NCBI GenBank assembly: GCA_022600955.1
Contig: JAHZJK010000031.1
Location: 279,560 to 343,559, forward strand
Origin: Gammaproteobacteria bacterium
GTDB lineage: Bacteria > Pseudomonadota > Gammaproteobacteria > Steroidobacterales > Woeseiaceae
Direction of reading: 5' to 3'
DNA length: 64,000 bases
The notes beneath the pieces were generated by a model. That model was not told the origin of the DNA, did no database searches, and worked only from the letters and a program-made list of their open reading frames with translations. A program made the position numbers and the translations under genes. Of this stretch, positions 16,469 through 23,382 are shown piece after piece. Position 1 is the stretch's first letter; each line of letters opens with the position of its first letter.

Positions 16469-18811
16469 GGTCGTTACTCCTATGGTTTCTTTGTGGGTGC
16501 GTGGCTTGTCGATCAACAACAGCAACGCGGGCAGGAACAGAAAGTCCAGAATCAAAGCGAATACAATGCTTAGCGCCGTCAACAGCCCCATGTCGGCATT
16601 GACTTTGAAGGCCGAGGTGAGCATTACAAGGAACCCGGCGGCGAGAATGACAGTATTGACGAGTACCGCGACGCCAACATTTCGGAACGCATAGCGAATC
16701 GCATCTTCAGCGGAAACCTTGCGTTCGCGTCGCGCCCGTACGTACTTCGAAAGCAAATGCACCGTATCGTCAACAATGATGCCGAGTGAGATGGGTGCAA
16801 TTACCGCAACCGAAAAACCGACCTCACCGACCAGCAATGCCCACGCGCCGAAAGAGGCAAGAATGGGCAGGCTGTTGGGTACGAGGCTAAGCAGTCCGAG
16901 TCGAAAGCTCTGTAGCGCAAGCATCAGAATCACGGATATTGCGACGATCGCAATGATCGTTCCCGTAATCATGTTTTCAACATTGCGATCTGAGATGTAG
17001 GTGAACATTACCTGCGCGCTGGTCGGATTCGCATGCATGTATTCGGGTAGATTCTGCTGCATCCAGATTTCGGCGTTGGTCAGTAATGCTTTGGTTTGAA
17101 TCGAATCTACATCTCCCATCGTCGCCGTAACTCGAGTTGCGGATTTGTCGATATTGATACGGTCATTCAGATCCAGCCCGTACGGCAGTGACAACTCGTA
17201 CAGCAACAGGTACTGCGCCGCCTCGTCGCGGTCAGAGGGTGTTCGATAGAACGTCGGGTCATCGCCATGCAGATTCTTGTTGAGTCGCTTCATGATGTCC
17301 GAGAATGTGTATACATGCGTCACGCCAGGCTGATCGGCAAGGAAGGCGGCGAATCGTTCGAGGTTGGCGAGATACTCAGGGTCACTGATACCACCGCTGG
17401 CCTTCGCCGGCACGGAATACTCGATCGGGTACATGCCGAGGTGTTCGAGTGCCTGGTCGGTATCGCGACGAAACTCAATGCGCTCATCAAAATACTGTGT
17501 CCACTGGTCGTTAAAGTCGATCGTCGGAATCAACATTACGAGAACAAATGTTGCAGCGCCCATCGTGAGAAGGATGCGACGCGGCCTCGCGATAACGAAT
17601 TCCGCAATAGAACTCATAAGACGTTCGCCGCGACCAACGGCTTCCGTCGCTCTCACTTTGTATGGCAGGGCGCTGATCAAAGCCGGCAACAATGTTATGG
17701 AGAGGACCCATGCTGCCAGGATACCTACGGCGGTGATGTTGCCGAGATGCCAGAAAGGTGGCGAATCCGAGAAGTTCAGTGCCAGGAATCCGACAACCGT
17801 GGTAATCGATGTTACGGCGATGGGCATGAAGTTCAGTCGAATCGCTTCGACCAGGGCTTCAGTTTTCGCCATACCAGAGCGCATCGCTGCTCTTAGCGCG
17901 ATCAGGATGTGGATCGAGTCTGCGATAGCCAGTGTCAGAATAATGATCGGTGCAGACCCGGAAATCGGCGTCAGCTTGATGCCCATGAATCCAGCCCAGC
18001 CCATGGCGATCATTGAGGAGAACAGGATTACGGCGAGCGTCGCCAAGGTTGCAATGGCGGAACGAATGATCAACAGCGTGAGAATCAAAATGACGCCGAA
18101 CATAACGGGTACCAGTGATCCGAGGTCCGAGACTCCGACCTCCGCGAACGCATTGTTGAGCATCGATACGCCTGTCAGCGAAACGTCAATCTCGGGATGC
18201 GCTGCTTCTATCCTGGCGCGCAAATCGCGAGCGAATTCGACCGCCTCCGGAACCTCGGTGAGGCTTTTTTCCGGATACTGCAATACGACGTTGACTGCGG
18301 TCACTGATCCGTCAGGCTTGATCAGCTGATTGTTGAGGAGTGGCTCGGCAATTGCGATGTTTCCGCGACGCTCGCGTTCAGCCGAACTCATGGCGACGCT
18401 GTTTTTGAAGAGGTCCTCAACAATCAGGTCGTCTTCTATGCCGTAGCTGTGTTGAAAGTTGCTTATCGAGTCGACGCGGATTGCAAATGGTACTTTCCAT
18501 GCAGCATCAGTCAGCGTTTCTACGGCGGCGAGTGTATCTGTCGAAAACGCGTCGCCGCTGGACGGTTCAAGAACAAACAGAAAGTTATCGTTCTTGGTAT
18601 AGGTGGCTTGCAAGTCCTCGAATGCCGTCAGTTCCGGATTCTCGTCGGAGAAGAACACGCGATAATTGTTGGCAAACTCAAGGTTCTGAGCCGCCGAGCC
18701 TGCAGCGATTGCGCCGAGGACGGTTACCAGAATAACCAGCCAGCGAAAGCGCACGACGCGTTGCGTCAGCGCTACCGCGAACTGGTCTATAGATTGAAAT
18801 AGTTTTGACAT
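15617..18811 (-). CDS. MMPL/RND inner-membrane transporter fused in frame to a LolA-like periplasmic domain
   Basis: From the ATG preceded by GAGGACAGAACA the frame encodes 1064 residues. Residues 1 to about 775 form a classic MMPL/RND pump: one N-terminal helix, a periplasmic loop, five clustered helices, then the same pattern again, with MGIKLTPISGSAPIIILTLAIADS and PISLGIIVDDTVHLLSKYV as the helix-4 motifs. Residues 782-1064 resemble the outer membrane lipoprotein-sorting (LolA-like) family, with DDQWLFLPALKRVKRIS and GSEFAFEDF. Between them lies NNPVTLPRPASIGVVLLAG, a normal Sec signal peptide. These are usually two genes. Here no stop separates them, yet the second part keeps its own ribosome-binding site and ATG. 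It is followed one base later by the barrel gene and preceded by tandem operators. Confidence 0.85.
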   Translation of the reverse strand: MSKLFQSIDQFAVALTQRVVRFRWLVILVTVLGAIAAGSAAQNLEFANNYRVFFSDENPELTAFEDLQATYTKNDNFLFVLEPSSGDAFSTDTLAAVETLTDAAWKVPFAIRVDSISNFQHSYGIEDDLIVEDLFKNSVAMSSAERERRGNIAIAEPLLNNQLIKPDGSVTAVNVVLQYPEKSLTEVPEAVEFARDLRARIEAAHPEIDVSLTGVSMLNNAFAEVGVSDLGSLVPVMFGVILILTLLIIRSAIATLATLAVILFSSMIAMGWAGFMGIKLTPISGSAPIIILTLAIADSIHILIALRAAMRSGMAKTEALVEAIRLNFMPIAVTSITTVVGFLALNFSDSPPFWHLGNITAVGILAAWVLSITLLPALISALPYKVRATEAVGRGERLMSSIAEFVIARPRRILLTMGAATFVLVMLIPTIDFNDQWTQYFDERIEFRRDTDQALEHLGMYPIEYSVPAKASGGISDPEYLANLERFAAFLADQPGVTHVYTFSDIMKRLNKNLHGDDPTFYRTPSDRDEAAQYLLLYELSLPYGLDLNDRINIDKSATRVTATMGDVDSIQTKALLTNAEIWMQQNLPEYMHANPTSAQVMFTYISDRNVENMITGTIIAIVAISVILMLALQSFRLGLLSLVPNSLPILASFGAWALLVGEVGFSVAVIAPISLGIIVDDTVHLLSKYVRARRERKVSAEDAIRYAFRNVGVAVLVNTVILAAGFLVMLTSAFKVNADMGLLTALSIVFALILDFLFLPALLLLIDKPRTHKETIGVTTMNNPVTLPRPASIGVVLLAGMTMALLSSPGVSAADTTPVRGDTDAQRAGFEIAARADRTDRGFGDSEVELEMVLRNAAGRESRRTLKIATLEIADEGVGDKSLVVFDDPNDIKGTALLSHANILDPDDQWLFLPALKRVKRISSANKSGPFVGSEFAFEDFTALELNKYDYTYLREEDYEGMATDVIERTPRYDNSGYTRQVSWVDKDVHQVRKVEFYDRRGDLLKTLELKDYRSYDGIWRSQRLEMVNHQTGKSTDMIYSDYAFGLGFKDSDFVKGRLTRLR
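16476..16481 (-). promoter_or_regulatory. Internal Shine-Dalgarno before the LolA-like nested start
   Basis: AGGAGT on the minus strand is followed after seven bases by the in-frame ATG of the LolA-like domain. Such a strong site exactly at the domain join argues that independent initiation is maintained. Confidence 0.6.
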
Positions 18812-18828
18812 TGTTCTGTCCTCTTGTA

Positions 18829-18840
18829 TTTTCGTTCTTC
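18829..18840 (+). repeat. 12-bp direct repeat, copy 1
   Basis: TTTTCGTTCTTC occurs here in the leader of the MMPL gene and again, identically, 112 bases away. The two copies flank the tandem operator units. Confidence 0.6.
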
Positions 18841-18849
18841 GTTCATTAG

Positions 18850-18863
18850 TTACCGATCGGTCA
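18850..18863. promoter_or_regulatory. TetR operator site 1 (MMPL proximal)
   Basis: TTACCGATCGGTCA is a near-palindrome with core ACCGATCGGT. It differs by one base in its outer arm from the TGAC...GTCA consensus shared with the two other sites. It lies about 40 bases upstream of the MMPL ATG. Confidence 0.6.
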
Positions 18864-18893
18864 TAAATTGGGCCAAAAAAAACCACGCATATA

Positions 18894-18907
18894 TGACTAA
18901 TCGGTCA
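18894..18907. promoter_or_regulatory. TetR operator site 2
   Basis: TGACTAATCGGTCA has the outer arms TGAC and GTCA inverted around a six-base centre. It belongs to the second 44-bp unit between the TetR and MMPL genes. Confidence 0.6.
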
Positions 18908-18940
18908 AGAATTACGCCAAAAAAAGGCAACTCATATGTG

Positions 18941-18952
18941 TTTTCGTTCTTC
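18941..18952 (+). repeat. 12-bp direct repeat, copy 2
   Basis: This is the second identical TTTTCGTTCTTC. It overlaps the end of the TetR gene, and its last two bases belong to the stop codon. Confidence 0.6.
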
Positions 18953-19544
18953 AAAAGAGTGCGTCCAGTTGTGCCGTGAGCAAGGCGTGACCTTCTTCAG
19001 CGGATGCGCCGCTATTGCCCCAGGTTGCGAGCCCATCCATGAATACCATGAGCAGAATCGTGATCATTTCCGGCGATTTATCTGCCGCTAGTTCGCCGTT
19101 CCGTTGCGCCTCTTCGAGTTGCGCCTGCATGGATCCCTGCATGTCCTGCTTATGCTTGTCCATGATTAGCTTCACTTCAGGATCGTGTGGTGCCATTTCA
19201 ACGAGCGTTTTTACTGCCAGACAGCCGTGCGGGCAGTCGCCGTCACCAGACTTGTCGATGAACCCGTGTAACACGTCACGAATTCCAGACAACGGGCTCT
19301 CCGCGTTGGCGAGCGCTTCTTTTTTACACTCGCGCACCTCGTCCAGATAGCGGTTCAATGACTGCAGGAAAAGTGAGTGTTTGTCCCCGAATGATTGATA
19401 CAAACTTCCTTTGTGCAGCCCTGTCGCCGCCACAAGGTCGGACAGTGACGTCGACTCATAGCCGTTCGCCCAAAAAGCGCGCATTGCCGCTTCCAGTACT
19501 TCATCGGGGTCAAATTCTCGGGGTCGTCCTACCATGTGGCGCAT
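18951..19544 (-). CDS. TetR/AcrR family repressor of the MMPL operon
   Basis: The 197-residue protein has the TetR helix-turn-helix near the N-terminus, with STSLSDLVAATGLHKGSLYQSFGDKHSLF (about residues 35-63). Its C-terminal ligand-binding region (CPHGCLAVKTLVEMAPHDPEV) resembles the AcrR/YcdC-like branch that senses small hydrophobic molecules. ATGs at 19544 and 19535 are both possible; homologues usually begin at the VGRPREFD stretch, which favours the latter slightly. It is the first gene of the TetR - MMPL - barrel series. Matching operators both upstream of itself and before the pump indicate autoregulation and repression of the exporter. Confidence 0.88.
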   Translation of the reverse strand: MRHMVGRPREFDPDEVLEAAMRAFWANGYESTSLSDLVAATGLHKGSLYQSFGDKHSLFLQSLNRYLDEVRECKKEALANAESPLSGIRDVLHGFIDKSGDGDCPHGCLAVKTLVEMAPHDPEVKLIMDKHKQDMQGSMQAQLEEAQRNGELAADKSPEMITILLMVFMDGLATWGNSGASAEEGHALLTAQLDALF

Positions 19545-19556
19545 CCTAATAGTTTA

Positions 19557-19570
19557 TGACCGCTCAGTCA
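19557..19570. promoter_or_regulatory. TetR operator site 3 (autoregulatory)
   Basis: TGACCGCTCAGTCA lies 13 bases upstream of the TetR start. It shares the TGAC-N6-GTCA pattern with the sites before the MMPL gene, supporting a common regulator. Confidence 0.6.
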
Positions 19571-19667
19571 AGAACTATTCTCCTGTGCACTTCACTCAGA
19601 TTGGCTTGCCCTGTTGAATGTCGTGAGAATGCTATTCTTGAGCACTGATTCATAACGGAAATCGGTC

Positions 19668-20093
19668 ATGCCTTTTTATGTAGACCCGGAACGCCAGCAA
19701 TTCGAGGCGTTCAAGAGACTGCCACGCGACGTGTCTGTGATGATGCTCAACTTCCTGCGTTTTCGAGACGAGGCGATCTACGCGGATGGTCACCAGGCAA
19801 CGGGCGCGGAAGCCTATGCGGCGTATGGAAAAGAAAGCGCACCTGTCTTCACTCGGGTCGGTGGCGAAATAATCTGGCGAGGCAAGCCGGAGGTCATGTT
19901 GATAGGCCCGCAGGACAAACACTGGGATCTGGTTTTCGTTGCACGCTACCCGACGGCGGCTGCATTTCTGGAGATGGTCACCGATCCGGATTACCAGCTC
20001 GCGGTCAGGCATCGACAGGCGGCGGTGCTGGACAGTCGGCTTATCCGAACGTCGGAAACAGGTGAGGGCGGCGGTTTCGCCGGCCAGTTATGA
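19668..20093 (+). CDS. DUF1330 domain protein
   Basis: The 141-residue product matches DUF1330, a small dimeric alpha/beta (ferredoxin-like) family. VSVMMLNFLRFRDEA opens the domain, and LVFVARYPTAAAFLEMVTDPDYQLAVRHRQAAVLDSRLI is the characteristic C-terminal half. The family's biochemical role is unknown; some members sit with oxidative metabolism genes. Its stop overlaps the start of the nucleoside deaminase (ATGA), so the two are coupled. There is no signal peptide. Confidence 0.82.
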   Translation: MPFYVDPERQQFEAFKRLPRDVSVMMLNFLRFRDEAIYADGHQATGAEAYAAYGKESAPVFTRVGGEIIWRGKPEVMLIGPQDKHWDLVFVARYPTAAAFLEMVTDPDYQLAVRHRQAAVLDSRLIRTSETGEGGGFAGQL

Positions 20094-20530
20094 ACGACCA
20101 ATACATGCAGGCAGCAATTGAAGAGGCGCGCAAAGGGCGCGACGCCGGCGGTATCCCGATTGGTTCGGTGCTAGTAATTGATGGCGAGATCGTCGCCCGC
20201 GGACACAATCAGCGCGTTCAGAAGGGTAGCTCGGTCTTGCATGCGGAAATGGATTGTCTCGAAAACGCAGGTCGTTTGCCGGCTCGCGACTACGGGAAAG
20301 CCGTGTTGTATTCGACCTTGTCACCTTGCGACATGTGCAGCGGTGCGATTCTGTTGTACGGCATCCAACGGGTCGTCGTCGGAGAGAACAGAACGTTCCA
20401 GGGACCCGAACAATATCTTCGCGATCGCGGCGTCGTGCTCGACATTGTCGACGACCTGGACTGCAAGCAACTAATGAGAGCATTCATACAGAAACACCCC
20501 GAGCTGTGGAACGAAGATATCGGCGTGTAG
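20090..20530 (+). CDS. Nucleoside/cytosine deaminase, zinc-dependent
   Basis: The 146-residue enzyme belongs to the cytidine/deoxycytidylate deaminase superfamily. LHAEMDCLENAG supplies the zinc histidine and catalytic glutamate, and TLSPCDMCSGAILLYGI the two zinc cysteines. The N-terminal GGIPIGSVLVIDGEIVARGHNQRVQ and overall length are closer to yeast-type cytosine deaminase (Fcy1) than to tRNA adenosine deaminase. Hydrolytic deamination of free cytosine, guanine or a related base is therefore likely. It overlaps the DUF1330 gene by four bases. The 206 bases after it hold no convincing gene, only a 14-bp palindrome near the far end. Confidence 0.86.
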   Translation: MNDQYMQAAIEEARKGRDAGGIPIGSVLVIDGEIVARGHNQRVQKGSSVLHAEMDCLENAGRLPARDYGKAVLYSTLSPCDMCSGAILLYGIQRVVVGENRTFQGPEQYLRDRGVVLDIVDDLDCKQLMRAFIQKHPELWNEDIGV

Positions 20531-20723
20531 CGTCCCTATCCTTTGGGCTGCGCCTGAATCGTAGTTTTGCCCTGTGAACCCAGCGGCGAGCTCAAGCGAT
20601 GGGACGCAGATGATGTATTGGCCACAGGCTGACACGAGCAGCGTTAGCGCCAACATTGCCGTCAGATCGCGAGTCCAGATCCACTAACTCGTCATACTTT
20701 CATGCGGGTCGCAGCACGAATCC

Positions 20724-20737
20724 ATTGTCACGACAAT
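20724..20737. repeat. Short perfect palindrome ATTGTC-AC-GACAAT
   Basis: A 6+6 inverted repeat with a two-base centre ends exactly at the stop of the cyclophilin gene. It lacks a T-run, so a terminator is unlikely; a protein-binding site or chance are both possible. Confidence 0.3.
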
Positions 20738-21558
20738 TAGCGATCCCGGACAGTTACTCTACGAGCGACGACGCCAACGCCCGCAATCAACATCAGGCTG
20801 AGCAATAACAACAGATCGAATGAACCGCCGCCTCCGCCAGTCGCAGGCGGTGGTGTACCGCCGCCGCCAGCATTGATGAGAGTGTTGGGAGCGGGGTTCA
20901 GACCAGCGGCGCTATTGACCGTCGTGTCAGTGACAATGACGGCACTGACAATGATGAACTGCGTGTCGTCAGGAATCACTGCATTGTTGAAATCAGTACT
21001 AGTGAAATTCTGCAGCGGCATTTCATTCAGCGGCGGATTAAACGCGAAGCGAGGCAATGCTGCGATCGCGTCGACGACGTCCATTCCGTTTCCGGTCACC
21101 TCACCAAATACCGTGAATCCGCCATTTTGCGGGTCCAGTGATGCGCTGTTATCCGCCAGGTTAATGAACCACTGGTTGGTCGCACTATTCGGGTCGCCGC
21201 TGATCTTGGCCATGGCTATCGTGCCGCGGAGATTCGAGTAGGTGGGTTCGTTGGTCACAGCGGGGTCCGCCGGGATGTCGACAACAGGGTTAGTCGCGGT
21301 GCCGTCATATGCGAAGCCACCGCCCTGAATGATGAATCCGGGTACTGAGCGATGTACGATGGAGTCTGAATAAGCACCATTATTCACATAATTCAAGAAG
21401 TTAGTGACGGAAGCTGGAGTGGTTTCGTCATAGAGATTGACCTGGAAATTGCCAAGCGAAGTTTGAAACTCAATGATTGTGGCGTTGCTCGGCGTTGCGG
21501 TGAGCAATGCGACGAACAAGATGCTGGCAGTACAAGTGCGCTTTACTAGCTGAAGCAT
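20737..21558 (-). CDS. Exported peptidyl-prolyl cis-trans isomerase (cyclophilin) with a GlyGly-CTERM-like anchor
   Basis: The 273-residue product has a Sec signal (CTASILFVALLTATPSNA) and one cyclophilin domain (about residues 28-205). Landmarks are VTNFLNYVNNGAYSDSIVHRSVPGFIIQGG, ATNQWFINLADN and FTVFGEVTGNGMDVVDAIA. The C-terminus is distinctive: a Gly/Pro-rich linker (AGGGGTPPPATGGGGGS), a hydrophobic helix (FDLLLLLSLMLIAGVGVV) and ARRVTVRDR. That tripartite tail fits GlyGly-CTERM sorting signals processed by rhombosortase in gammaproteobacteria, although no rhombosortase gene is in the window. It should assist proline isomerisation outside the cytoplasm. Confidence 0.85.
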   Translation of the reverse strand: MLQLVKRTCTASILFVALLTATPSNATIIEFQTSLGNFQVNLYDETTPASVTNFLNYVNNGAYSDSIVHRSVPGFIIQGGGFAYDGTATNPVVDIPADPAVTNEPTYSNLRGTIAMAKISGDPNSATNQWFINLADNSASLDPQNGGFTVFGEVTGNGMDVVDAIAALPRFAFNPPLNEMPLQNFTSTDFNNAVIPDDTQFIIVSAVIVTDTTVNSAAGLNPAPNTLINAGGGGTPPPATGGGGGSFDLLLLLSLMLIAGVGVVARRVTVRDR

Positions 21559-21653
21559 GGTGAATCCTTGTGGCAGTTGATGCGGTGCTTAATCGGTCGG
21601 CAAATTTTATAGACCCTGCGGCAGAAGGAAAGTTAAATTTTCCGCGATTTACC

Positions 21654-22154
21654 TTAATCGGCGGCTTCATAGCGTATCGACAGCACTTCGAGGGTCGTGG
21701 TTCTCTCACCGGTCCGGACTGTTACCTCGTCACCAACCTGCTTCTTGAGCAACGCTCGGGCAAGAGGCGAGTCCATGCTGATCGACGCCGATTTGGAGTC
21801 AGCCTCATCCGGGCCGACGATCCGATAGCGCTTTCTTGTTTCGGATTCGTCACAAACTTCGACAAATGCGCCAAAGAAGACTGCATCCCCCTTAGGTACT
21901 TCTCGCACGATGTTCAAATCGGGCAGGCGCTTTTGTAGATAGCGGATGCGGCGGTCAAGTCCGCCAAGTTCCTTCTTGCGATAGATGTACTCGGCGTTCT
22001 CCGAGCGATCACCTTCGGCCGCAGCAGCAGCGAGTGCTTTCACGACATCGCGCCGACGAATCCAGATGTCTTTTAACTCATCTTGCAGGGCAGAGAAGCC
22101 GGCCGGCGTGATATACGCAGACGACTTAGGAGTTGGTGGACGCCATCGACCCAT
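21654..22154 (-). CDS. greB: Transcription elongation factor GreB
   Basis: The 166-residue product matches GreB, which inserts a coiled coil into the RNA polymerase secondary channel to stimulate cleavage of backtracked RNA. The coiled coil begins ITPAGFSALQDELKDIW and contains EGDRSENAEYIYRKKELGGLDRR, with the acidic tip residues (Asp-Arg-Ser-Glu-Asn). The C-terminal FKBP-like domain follows, including YRIVGPDEADSKSASISMDSPLARALL. The KELGGLDRRIRYL region and slightly greater length point to GreB rather than GreA. Upstream in-frame extension to 22307 is rejected because it runs into the opposite-strand neighbour without a plausible start. Confidence 0.88.
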   Translation of the reverse strand: MGRWRPPTPKSSAYITPAGFSALQDELKDIWIRRRDVVKALAAAAAEGDRSENAEYIYRKKELGGLDRRIRYLQKRLPDLNIVREVPKGDAVFFGAFVEVCDESETRKRYRIVGPDEADSKSASISMDSPLARALLKKQVGDEVTVRTGERTTTLEVLSIRYEAAD

Positions 22155-22209
22155 GTGTTTTCTCAATCTACAACGAGAACGTCTATTGTATGTGTCGTGG
22201 GCAGAATCG

Positions 22210-22689
22210 CTAGGCTTCCTTGCGTGTACCGAGGAGATCGTCCATCCAGAATTCGACGACAGCGAAATTAAAGCGTGCATCTTCGTGGTGAACGAAGTGC
22301 AGGGCACGTTTTTTCCGAAACCATGCGAAGCGTTCCAACGGTGTTCTTCTCAGGTGGTAGTGTTTGTGCAAATAGATGTGCCAGCGGAACGTCGCAAATA
22401 CGCCAACCAGGTGGGCGGTCATGACCAGCGGTCCGAACAATACCCAGGTAAGAACGGCAATTGCGGCGATCGGGATGCCGTAGTAGTTAAGAGCATGCGA
22501 TTCCAGGTCCTCGAAAGTCTCTGTCCGCAGATTGTTCTTGTTGTAGAGTCCGTGGTGTCCTATTGCATGCGCTTTAAAAACCCGCACGATGCGATTTCGG
22601 TGCCCATAGTCTTTGTGCAGAATCGTTTGCACGAATGCCATAAGGTAATAGGACAATACTGCTACAGTCAGGAATATCAGGATGTTCAT
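22210..22689 (-). CDS. Small sterol desaturase/fatty-acid hydroxylase-like membrane protein
   Basis: From the ATG preceded by GGAGATCC the product has 159 residues. It has two hydrophobic segments (ILIFLTVAVLSYYLMAFVQTIL and IPIAAIAVLTWVLFGPLVMTA) and scattered histidine clusters: HAIGHHG, RWHIYLHKHYH and LHFVHHED. These resemble the di-iron ligands of the fatty acid hydroxylase superfamily. It is shorter than typical members (about 250 residues), so it may be a reduced relative. Hydroxylation of a lipid is plausible but unproven. An in-frame extension upstream has no signal and overlaps the divergent redoxin gene. Confidence 0.68.
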   Translation of the reverse strand: MNILIFLTVAVLSYYLMAFVQTILHKDYGHRNRIVRVFKAHAIGHHGLYNKNNLRTETFEDLESHALNYYGIPIAAIAVLTWVLFGPLVMTAHLVGVFATFRWHIYLHKHYHLRRTPLERFAWFRKKRALHFVHHEDARFNFAVVEFWMDDLLGTRKEA

Positions 22690-22821
22690 GGGATCTCCGG
22701 GTATGCAAATATTCAACCTGGAGCTTCTTCGCTGTTGGCTGCTGTTTCCTGCCGGATGGCTGATGCTTCGCCGATGATGGTCTGATGCCTGTCTAAAGTA
22801 CTGATTGTGTGAGGAGAAACT

Positions 22822-23364
22822 ATGAACGTCGATCAAAGAAACAAGCTCGTTTCGGTACTGCGCGCGGCTGGCCCTGCGCACCACCAGGCTTATATCGAGA
22901 CCGATGGAGTGGATCCGGATTGGCCGGTTTGGTATGCCGGTTACCTGCAGGAACCGATTGCCGAACAGGTGGGCTTGTCTTTTACGAAAAGTCAGCTCGT
23001 GTACTGTCTGATGAACGCAGACTTGGAGTATCAGGCGAGAGGCCCGGACAGCGATTGGCCGGAATTTTATGCGGACGAGATCATGGAGCATTGCGCTCCC
23101 TCTGCAACGGCGGTCACAGACCAACTCGCACTCTATTATTTTGATGGTTGCCCGTTCTGCGCCATGGTGAGGTCAGCGATAGACCGACTCGGTATTAGTG
23201 TGGAGCTCCGAAGTATCTTCGACGATCCAAATCACCGTGACGACCTGCTTGAGGCGCGTGGTCGTGCAACTGTGCCTGTGTTGCGCATATCGTCTCCCGG
23301 AGGAGAAGAGCGCTGGATGCCCGAGTCCCGGGATATCATTGATTATCTTGAAAGTCTGAACTAG
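22822..23364 (+). CDS. Glutaredoxin/GST-N domain protein with a duplicated DWP-x-x-YA motif N-terminal domain
   Basis: The 180-residue protein starts after GAGGAG. Residues about 1-95 form an uncharacterised domain with two copies of a motif: VDPDWPVWYAGYL and PDSDWPEFYADEI. Residues about 100-178 are a glutaredoxin-like fold, with Cys110-Pro-Phe-Cys113 as a dithiol site, the cis-proline in ATVPVLRIS and the glutathione-loop-like ESRDIIDYLESL at the end. A thiol-disulfide exchange role is likely for the C-terminal half, and the N-terminal half might bind its partner. The neighbours give no specific partner. Confidence 0.75.
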   Translation: MNVDQRNKLVSVLRAAGPAHHQAYIETDGVDPDWPVWYAGYLQEPIAEQVGLSFTKSQLVYCLMNADLEYQARGPDSDWPEFYADEIMEHCAPSATAVTDQLALYYFDGCPFCAMVRSAIDRLGISVELRSIFDDPNHRDDLLEARGRATVPVLRISSPGGEERWMPESRDIIDYLESLN

Positions 23365-23382
23365 TTTCGGGCTGGAGATGCG

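Larger units (their letters stand above)
18850..18937. repeat. Tandem pair of 44-bp operator-containing units
   Basis: Two head-to-tail units (18850-18893 and 18894-18937) each hold an operator followed by an A/T-rich segment with GCCAAAAAAA. Of the first 36 positions 27 match. The operator centres are 44 bp apart, about four helical turns, so two TetR dimers would sit on the same DNA face. Confidence 0.6.

Noticed and set aside
17364..18329. 321-codon plus-strand frame antisense to the MMPL gene
   Set aside because: It is covered by the pump's membrane helices; the product reads as low-complexity Arg/Ser sequence with no start signal.
20471..20656. Minus-strand frame starting with a lipobox-like LTLLVSACG
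   Set aside because: The rest overlaps the deaminase end, there is no Shine-Dalgarno, and the downstream residues resemble nothing. It could be a remnant lipoprotein start but is not supported as a gene.
22690..23124. N-terminal extension of the small hydroxylase-like gene
   Set aside because: The extension is antisense to the redoxin gene and basic without structure; the internal ATG has GGAGATCC just upstream.
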